From: Desulfobulbaceae bacterium
GTDB lineage: Bacteria; Desulfobacterota; Desulfobulbia; Desulfobulbales; Desulfobulbaceae
NCBI GenBank assembly: GCA_027011235.1
Contig: JALVAI010000352.1
Location: forward strand, 1 to 6,804
Length of the DNA: 6,804 nt
Reading direction: 5' to 3'
The notes under the pieces were generated by a model. That model was not told the origin of the DNA. It did no database searches and was given only the letters and a program-made list of their open reading frames with translations. The position numbers and the translations under genes were made by a program. Shown here in pieces: positions 1-5,312 of the stretch. Each line of letters starts with the position of its first letter. The first letter of the stretch is position 1.

Positions 1-54
1 CCCACTATAGAAATACGGAAACTGGGTATCTGAATTTCGGGCTTCAACTCTAAA

Positions 55-61
55 GAGGAGG
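55..61 (+). promoter_or_regulatory. Shine-Dalgarno that decides the start of the flavoprotein gene
   Basis: A strong purine-rich site, GAGGAGG, lies here. The first in-frame ATG (position 63) is only one base beyond it, too close for normal initiation from the AGGAGG core. The second in-frame ATG (position 72) is 10 bases downstream and fits better. A weaker register (GAGG at 55-58, 4 bases from 63) keeps the upstream ATG possible. Confidence 0.7.
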
Positions 62-71
62 CATGCAAACA

Positions 72-1454
72 ATGAAAAATATATCAACGGACGTCCTGAT
101 TATCGGTGGCGGTCCCGGTGGTCTGCTTGCCGGCATAACCACTGCCCGGTATTGGCCGGGCAAGAAAATCACCATGATTCGCATGGAAAAAAATGCCCTT
201 GTTCCCTGTGGTATTCCTTATATTTTCGGTACGCTGGGCGGCCTTGAAAAAGACATGCTTCCCGGAACCGAACAGTTACACGCCATGGGCATAGAACTGA
301 TAATCGGTCGGGTCACGGCAATAAAACAGCAAGACCGGGTTGCCATTATGGACAATGGTGATCATATTTCCTATGAACGGTTGGTGCTGAGTACCGGTTC
401 GGAGCCGTTTGTCCCGCCGATACCTGGCAAAAATCTTGAAGGCGTTTTCACAATCCACAAAAACTACAGTTACCAGAACAAATTATTCCGGGAGATTATA
501 CCGGGAATGAAGAAACTGGTTATCATCGGCGGCGGCTTCATAGGGGTTGAATTTGGCGAAGAGATAGAAAAACGTGGTGTCGAAGTCCATATTGTCGAAA
601 AAATGGACCACCTGCTGGCAACCGTTTTTGACAGGGAAATCTATCTGCCGGTAGAAGAGTATCTGGCCGGCAGGAACATTCAGATACACTGCCGGAGCAG
701 TGTGGAAACCATTCTCCCCGCCGATGACCCCACAAAGGTCGGTGGCGTTCAGCTTGCAGGCGGCGAAATAATAGACGCCGATGCGGTCCTTATCGCCATA
801 GGTGTACGACCACGCAATGAACTGGCGCAGGATGCCGGTCTGCGACTTGGCCGACGTGGCGCCGTTTTGGTGGACGGATTTCAACGAACCCTGGATTATC
901 CAAATATTTTTGCCGTGGGTGATTGCGCCTGTAAACAGGACTTCTTTACCCGGCGTGAAGGTGGGGCATTGCTTGCCTCCCAGGCCGCGGCCGAAGGGAG
1001 AATCGCGGGCATGAATATGTATGCCCTACAGTTGTTGCGCCAAAACGGTGGTTCCGTCGCCGTGTATGCGGGCATGGTCGGGGACCTGGCCTTCGGCGCC
1101 GCGGGCATGACGGCGACCAGGGCACGACAGAGCGGATTTTCCATCCTTGTCGGCGAGGCCCGCGGCCTTGACCATTATCCGCCTGCCATGCCGGGCAGTC
1201 ATGAAGTGTATTGCCGACTTGTCTTTACCCGGGAATCCCTGCAACTGCTCGGCGGCCAGGTCCTTGGCGGGGCAACCACCGGTGAGCTGGCCAACGAGAT
1301 TGGTTTTCTGATCCAGAACCGGGTCACAGCCGCAGAGATCGCCGGTTTTCAGACCTGTATGCATCCACGCCTGACCGCCTCGGCCCATCCCATTACCGAG
1401 GCGACCGGCAATGCGTTGCAGCAGCATCTGCACACCCGGGCAACCTTTCATTGA
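72..1454 (+). CDS. FAD-dependent pyridine nucleotide-disulfide oxidoreductase (CoA-disulfide reductase / NADH oxidase-like)
   Basis: A flavoprotein of about 460 residues that should move electrons from NAD(P)H through FAD to a disulfide, persulfide or oxygen; it is predicted to be cytosolic, with no signal peptide. Counting from the ATG at 72, the N-terminal FAD-binding Rossmann motif is GGGPGG (12-17). A single redox-type cysteine lies in VPCGIPY (Cys46). A second dinucleotide fold, GGGFIGVEF, begins near 153; Glu176 at the end of its second strand suggests NADH rather than NADPH. The second FAD motif is AVGDC (Asp284). A C-terminal dimerisation-like domain ends with an MHP motif (His431), as in the CoA-disulfide reductase/NADH oxidase group. 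There is no CxxC pair as in lipoamide dehydrogenase and no C-terminal rhodanese domain; the Ser usually four residues before the cysteine in CoA-disulfide reductases is Ala here. The substrate is unresolved. An alternative start at 63 adds three residues. The TGA stop lies on the junction of an apparent small inserted element. Confidence 0.88.
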   Translation: MKNISTDVLIIGGGPGGLLAGITTARYWPGKKITMIRMEKNALVPCGIPYIFGTLGGLEKDMLPGTEQLHAMGIELIIGRVTAIKQQDRVAIMDNGDHISYERLVLSTGSEPFVPPIPGKNLEGVFTIHKNYSYQNKLFREIIPGMKKLVIIGGGFIGVEFGEEIEKRGVEVHIVEKMDHLLATVFDREIYLPVEEYLAGRNIQIHCRSSVETILPADDPTKVGGVQLAGGEIIDADAVLIAIGVRPRNELAQDAGLRLGRRGAVLVDGFQRTLDYPNIFAVGDCACKQDFFTRREGGALLASQAAAEGRIAGMNMYALQLLRQNGGSVAVYAGMVGDLAFGAAGMTATRARQSGFSILVGEARGLDHYPPAMPGSHEVYCRLVFTRESLQLLGGQVLGGATTGELANEIGFLIQNRVTAAEIAGFQTCMHPRLTASAHPITEATGNALQQHLHTRATFH

Positions 1455-1461
1455 TGGCGTC

Positions 1462-1572
1462 GTAAAAACTTCGATCTACTGCGACGTGTGTCCCGGGGCG
1501 ATTCGTGGGCATACTACCGGTATAGTTGAGACCCGCCCCGGAACACTACTCCTTGTAGATCTGTGTTTTTAC
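1462..1572. repeat. Long imperfect inverted repeat nested in the miniature element
   Basis: Two 39-base arms, 1462-1500 and 1534-1572, are reverse complements without gaps at 29 of 39 positions. The matched blocks are GTAAAAAC/GTTTTTAC, GATCTAC/GTAGATC, GTGT/ACAC and CCGGGGCG/CGCCCCGG. The loop is 33 bases (1501-1533) and holds the small palindrome TACCGGTA (1515-1522). As RNA this would fold into a long bulged hairpin, which could affect transcript stability or partly terminate transcription between the flavoprotein and gap genes. It is not a classic terminator, because the loop is long and no U-run directly follows the GC stem. Confidence 0.8.
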
Positions 1573-1586
1573 TTAGCAATTTCTGA

Positions 1587-1603
1587 AAAAAATTGGATTT
1601 TTT
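1587..1603 (+). other. All-AT mini-hairpin near the right end of the element
   Basis: Six A plus T (1587-1593) can pair with A plus six T (1597-1603) around a three-base TGG loop. It overlaps the right terminal repeat of the element. With no GC pairs it is too weak to call a terminator by itself, though transcripts leaving the larger hairpin upstream would meet it. Confidence 0.3.
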
Positions 1604-1649
1604 ACGAGTTCATCTTCATTAACATGTACCCATTTCGGAGGAACATCCC

Positions 1650-2651
1650 ATGACACGAATAGCAATCAATGGACTTGGCCGCATCGGGCGGCTGGTCTTG
1701 CGCCATTTTATGGAGGCAGCACCGGCGGGAGTTGAAATCATTGCCGCCAATGATCTTGTCCCCACCGATGATCTGGCCTATCTGCTCAAATATGATTCCG
1801 TTCACGGCCGGGCCGCCTTTCCGGTCACAGCCACGCCGGACAGCCTGCAGCTTGGTGACCGGACAATCCACATCACGGCCATGACCGAGCCGGAAAAATT
1901 GCCCTGGAAAGATATGGGCATAGATGTGGTCCTGGAATGCACGGGCCGTTTCACCCATCGGCAGGACGCGGCCCGGCACCTGAGCGCGGGAGCGAAACGG
2001 GTACTGATCAGCGCTCCATCGCCGGATGCCGACTTTACCATGGTCCTGGGCGTCAACGAGGGCGGTTATGATGCCGACAACCATCAGATTATCTCCAATG
2101 CCTCCTGCACTACCAATTCACTCGTCCCGGCCATGAAGGTACTGCTTGACAACTTTGGCATCGAAATGGCCCTGGTGACCACTATCCATGCCTATACCGC
2201 GACCCAGGGGCTGGTCGACCGGCCGGCCAGGAAACCGATCCGGGGCAGGGCCGCTGCCGTCAGTCTTATCCCCACCTCCACCGGTTCCGATATTGCCACA
2301 ACCAGGGTATTACCCGAGCTTGAAGGACGGTTGCGGGCCATTGCCGTCCGCGCTCCGGTTCCCGACGGAGCCCTGACCGATATCAACGCGGTCCTGAACA
2401 AAGAGGTAACTGCCGAGGAGGTGAACAACGCCTTCAAACGGGCCGCTGAAGAAGGCCCCCTGCAGGGCATTCTCGGTTACAGCGACGAGGAGCTGGTGTC
2501 CGCTGATATTATCGATGACCCGCGTTCCGGTATCGTCCATGGTCTCTCCACCCGGATTGTCCAGGGAAAAATGGCCAAGGTCCAGGTCTGGTACGACAAC
2601 GAATTCGGCTATTCCAGGCGGTTGCTGGATGTGGCGGCCATGCTCGGCTGA
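1650..2651 (+). CDS. gap: glyceraldehyde-3-phosphate dehydrogenase, type I
   Basis: This enzyme oxidises and phosphorylates glyceraldehyde-3-phosphate to 1,3-bisphosphoglycerate with NAD(P)+ in glycolysis, or runs in reverse in gluconeogenesis; it is cytosolic and normally tetrameric. At 333 residues it has the usual family length. The N-terminal motif NGLGRIGR (7-14) binds the nucleotide, and Asn34-Asp35 in AANDL favours NAD. The catalytic site is SNASCTTN with Cys153, and His180 is the partner base. The C-terminus has the family's WYDNEFGYS (314-322). It departs from the common pattern after PTSTG: the usual AAKAV is SDIATT. The S-loop reads DRPARKPIRGR rather than the usual LPHKDLRRAR, and the later segment is RAPVPDGALTD. 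Family membership is secure; exact cofactor preference is not. GGAGG (1637-1641) lies 8 bases before the ATG. The gene follows the MITE-like element and precedes the glucan phosphorylase gene by 75 bases. Confidence 0.96.
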   Translation: MTRIAINGLGRIGRLVLRHFMEAAPAGVEIIAANDLVPTDDLAYLLKYDSVHGRAAFPVTATPDSLQLGDRTIHITAMTEPEKLPWKDMGIDVVLECTGRFTHRQDAARHLSAGAKRVLISAPSPDADFTMVLGVNEGGYDADNHQIISNASCTTNSLVPAMKVLLDNFGIEMALVTTIHAYTATQGLVDRPARKPIRGRAAAVSLIPTSTGSDIATTRVLPELEGRLRAIAVRAPVPDGALTDINAVLNKEVTAEEVNNAFKRAAEEGPLQGILGYSDEELVSADIIDDPRSGIVHGLSTRIVQGKMAKVQVWYDNEFGYSRRLLDVAAMLG

Positions 2652-2682
2652 CAAAATCAGGGTACAGAACCGTTATGCCGCC

Positions 2683-2699
2683 GCCAACAGCATATTGGC
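2683..2699 (+). other. Small hairpin between gap and glgP
   Basis: GCCAA (2683-2687) and TTGGC (2695-2699) form a 5-bp stem with a 7-base loop in the 75-base spacer. It has no T-run, so it is unlikely to terminate transcription; at most it may be a minor mRNA structure. The rest of the spacer holds only the glgP Shine-Dalgarno AGGA (2715-2718, 8 bases before the ATG). Confidence 0.25.
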
Positions 2700-2726
2700 A
2701 ACACGCATCTGAACAGGAATATTATC

Positions 2727-5255
2727 ATGATTACATCCTACGACGTACCCTTGTCTGATCTTCCCGGGGAACTTGCCGATCTTCGGGAACTGGCCCTTGA
2801 CCTGCGCTGGTCCTGGTGCCATACCGCTGATCACCTCTGGCAGCGAATTGACGCCGAACTCTGGCAGCGCACCCATAACCCGTGGCTTATCCTGCAGATG
2901 GTCAGCAGAAAACACCTGGCCGAACTGGCCGGGGATACGGAATTTGTCGCCCTGCTGGCCGAACTGCGCCGGGCACAGCAAACAGCCCGAAAACGACAGG
3001 CATGGTTTCAGCGGGCCTGGCCCCAAGCCGATCTTACCGCTATCGCCTATTTCAGTATGGAATTCGGGCTGGATGAATCGCTGCCCATCTATTCCGGCGG
3101 TCTCGGTGTCCTGGCCGCCGACTATCTCAAGGCCGGCAGTGAACTCGGCCTGCCGGTGGTCGGTATCGGCCTGCTGTATCAGCAGGGTTATTTTCGCCAG
3201 GGGCTGGATGCCGAGGGGCAACAGCTTGCTTTTTTTCCCTACAACGATCCCACCCAGCTGCCCGTTCTGCCGGTCCGCGACAAGGAAGGTGAATGGCTGA
3301 TTGTCGAGGTGGAACTACCCGGCCGCACCCTGCGGTTGCGCACCTGGCAGGCCATTGTTGGTCGTGTTCCTCTATATCTGTTGGATTCCAACGATCCACT
3401 CAACAGTCCGGCCGACCGGGGCATCACCAGCGAGCTGTACGGCGGTGGATCGGAAATGCGGCTGCAACAGGAAATCGTGCTGGGAATCGGCGGTTACCGT
3501 CTCCTCCGTGATCTGAAGATCACCCCCCAGATCTGCCATCTCAACGAAGGCCATGCCGCCTTTGTCGTTCTTGAACGGGCCCGTTTTTTCATGCAGGAAC
3601 ATAAGGTCGGCTTCCAGGAGGCGCTCACCGCCACCCGGGCCGGAAATCTCTTTACCACCCATACGCCGGTGGAGGCCGGGTTTGACCGCTTCACCCCCCG
3701 GCTCCTTGAGCAGTACATGCAGGACTATGTGGCCGGGCTTGGTATTTCCTGTCAGGAACTGCTGGCCCTTGGGCGCACCAGCCTCAGGGCCACCGACGGC
3801 ACGGAACCCTTTCACATGGCCTGGCTGGCCATGCACGGCTGTGGCGCCGTCAACGCGGTCAGCCGCCTGCACGGCGAGGTCAGCCGCCGTATCTTTCAAC
3901 CGCTTTTCCCCCGTTGGCCGAGCCATGAGGTGCCGGTGGGCCATGTCACCAACGGCGTGCATGTGCCGAGCTGGGACTCACCGGAATCCGACCGGTTGTG
4001 GACCGAGGCCTGCGGCAAGGAGCGCTGGCGGGAGGAACTGCAGGATATGGAAGCGGCCATCATGAAGATCAGCGATGAAGAGCTGTGGGCCATGCGCAGC
4101 CGCAACCGGCAACGGCTGATCACCTGGCTGCGCGAACGATTGCTCCAACAACAGGCCCTGCAGGGGCCAACGCTCAATCACCCTGTTGACGCGGAATCCA
4201 TTTTTGACCCCAATGTGCTGACCCTTGGTTTTGCCCGCCGGTTCACCTCCTATAAACGGACCGATCTGCTCCTTTATAACCCTGACCGGTTTGCCAGGTT
4301 GCTCAGCAATATCGAACAGCCGATACAGCTTATCCTGGCCGGCAAGGCGCATCCAAAAGATGCGCGGGGCCAGGCCATGATCCGGGCCTGGATCAATTTT
4401 ATCCATAACTATCACCTCGAGCACAAGGTCATTTTCCTTATTGACTATGACTTGCTGGTCGCCCAGCACCTGGTCCAGGGCGTTGATCTCTGGATCAACA
4501 CCCCGCGCCGCCCCTGGGAGGCCTGCGGCACCAGCGGTATGAAGGTCCTGGTCAACGGCGGCCTCAATGTTTCGGAACTGGATGGCTGGTGGGCCGAGGC
4601 ATGGAACCCGGAGGTCGGCTGGCCCCTTGGCGACGGCGGACTCCACGATGATATTGCCGCATGGGACAGGCATGAGGCGGACGAGCTCTACACCCTTCTT
4701 GAACAGGACATTATCCCTGCCTTTTATCAGCGAAATGTCAACGGGATACCCCGGCGGTGGGTAGAGCTTCTGCGCAACAGCATGGCGACCCTGACCCCGC
4801 GCTTTTCCGCCAACCGCATGGTGCGGGAATACCTGGAGAGCTATTATCTAACAATGCTTGAAAACGTAACAAAAAGAACAAGGGATCAGGAATGCACGGA
4901 AAATATCGTTCTCTGGCGGCAGACCATTGAACGCCACTGGCCTTCCATCCGTTTCGGCCGTGTCGAGACCGAGAACAGGGACAACAGTATCGTATTTGCG
5001 GTCCAGGTGTATCTCGATGACCTTGATCCCGACTTTGTCCGGGTGGAACTCTATGCCGACGAAAGTGGTGACAAGCCGCCGGAACTGCATCCCATGACCC
5101 GCAGCGAACCCCTGGTCGGTGCCATCCACGGCTATCTCTATACCTGCGAGGTTACAAACAAAAGGCCGGCCACCGATTATACGGCCCGGATCGTTCCCTT
5201 TCACCCCAAGGCAATGATACCGCTTGAGGCCAACCAGATCCTGTGGGAGCATTAA
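2727..5255 (+). CDS. glgP: alpha-glucan (glycogen/maltodextrin) phosphorylase, GT35, DUF3417-type
   Basis: This PLP enzyme uses phosphate to remove glucose units from the non-reducing ends of alpha-1,4-glucans, giving glucose-1-phosphate; it acts in the cytosol on stored glycogen or maltodextrin. The 842-residue protein starts with the tryptophan-rich segment typical of the DUF3417 N-terminus (LRWSW, 26-30). The core follows: YFSMEFGLDESLPIYSGGLG (108-127), HLNEGHAAF (271-279), THTPVEAGFD (311-320, with the likely substrate-site His312), and RRFTSYKR (504-511, phosphate/PLP-phosphate side residues Arg505 and Lys510). GTSGMK (601-606) carries Lys606, the expected PLP Schiff-base lysine. A beta-rich C-terminal segment from about 735, containing RPATDYTARIVPFHP (813-827), is normal for this subgroup, which differs from E. 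coli MalP/GlgP in layout. AGGA (2715-2718) precedes the ATG by 8 bases. No frameshift or lost key residue is seen. Glucan chain-length preference cannot be read from sequence. Confidence 0.95.
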   Translation: MITSYDVPLSDLPGELADLRELALDLRWSWCHTADHLWQRIDAELWQRTHNPWLILQMVSRKHLAELAGDTEFVALLAELRRAQQTARKRQAWFQRAWPQADLTAIAYFSMEFGLDESLPIYSGGLGVLAADYLKAGSELGLPVVGIGLLYQQGYFRQGLDAEGQQLAFFPYNDPTQLPVLPVRDKEGEWLIVEVELPGRTLRLRTWQAIVGRVPLYLLDSNDPLNSPADRGITSELYGGGSEMRLQQEIVLGIGGYRLLRDLKITPQICHLNEGHAAFVVLERARFFMQEHKVGFQEALTATRAGNLFTTHTPVEAGFDRFTPRLLEQYMQDYVAGLGISCQELLALGRTSLRATDGTEPFHMAWLAMHGCGAVNAVSRLHGEVSRRIFQPLFPRWPSHEVPVGHVTNGVHVPSWDSPESDRLWTEACGKERWREELQDMEAAIMKISDEELWAMRSRNRQRLITWLRERLLQQQALQGPTLNHPVDAESIFDPNVLTLGFARRFTSYKRTDLLLYNPDRFARLLSNIEQPIQLILAGKAHPKDARGQAMIRAWINFIHNYHLEHKVIFLIDYDLLVAQHLVQGVDLWINTPRRPWEACGTSGMKVLVNGGLNVSELDGWWAEAWNPEVGWPLGDGGLHDDIAAWDRHEADELYTLLEQDIIPAFYQRNVNGIPRRWVELLRNSMATLTPRFSANRMVREYLESYYLTMLENVTKRTRDQECTENIVLWRQTIERHWPSIRFGRVETENRDNSIVFAVQVYLDDLDPDFVRVELYADESGDKPPELHPMTRSEPLVGAIHGYLYTCEVTNKRPATDYTARIVPFHPKAMIPLEANQILWEH

Positions 5256-5312
5256 CAGCTACTTTTCCAGTGCCTTGATTCTCAACCTATGTGTAGCGGG
5301 AGGAATTCCATC

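Larger units (their letters stand above)
1453..1614. mobile_element. MITE-like miniature inverted-repeat insertion with 6-bp target duplication
   Basis: This 162-bp non-coding segment begins GATGGCGTCGTAAAAA (1453-1468) and ends TTTTTACGAGTTCATC (1599-1614). The reverse complement of the end matches the beginning at 13 of 16 positions, including the outermost GATG and the block TCGTAAAAA. The hexamer TTCATT flanks it directly on both sides (1447-1452 and 1615-1620), as expected of a target-site duplication. Deleting the element plus one hexamer rebuilds a continuous sequence in which the upstream gene ends CAT-TAA, with the gap start 27 bases later. No ORF long enough for a transposase is present, so movement would need an enzyme in trans. 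Size and layout resemble ERIC, RUP or Correia-type elements, but I cannot assign a family. Confidence 0.72.

Noticed and set aside
6..11. TATAGA as a possible -10 box for the flavoprotein gene.
   Set aside because: The matching -35 region would fall outside the window, and a single hexamer is too weak; nothing else is visible in 1-54.
63..71. Upstream ATG giving three extra residues on the flavoprotein.
   Set aside because: It is one base from the AGGAGG core; the ATG at 72 has workable spacing. It is not excluded completely.
1493..1541. CCGGGGCG/CGCCCCGG as a plain rho-independent terminator of the flavoprotein gene.
   Set aside because: The loop is 33 bases and no T-run follows the stem directly; the pairing is better explained as part of the longer inverted repeat of the inserted element.
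2675..2758. A 27-codon plus-strand ORF starting in the gap-glgP spacer and overlapping the glgP start, possible leader peptide.
   Set aside because: It has no Shine-Dalgarno upstream and no run of regulatory codons, and it runs into the glgP coding region out of frame.
3372..4673. Long minus-strand open frames opposite glgP (196 and 231 codons), with similar ones opposite the other genes (e.g. 483-884, 1602-2084, 5370-6044, 6044-6589).
   Set aside because: Each lies opposite a strongly recognisable gene, their translations show no recognisable motif, and open antisense frames are expected in GC-rich coding DNA.
5258..5298. GCTAC/GTAGC inverted repeat in the glgP-ATPase spacer as a terminator.
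   Set aside because: It is only 5 bp with a 31-base loop and no T-run, and the right arm touches the Shine-Dalgarno; likely chance.
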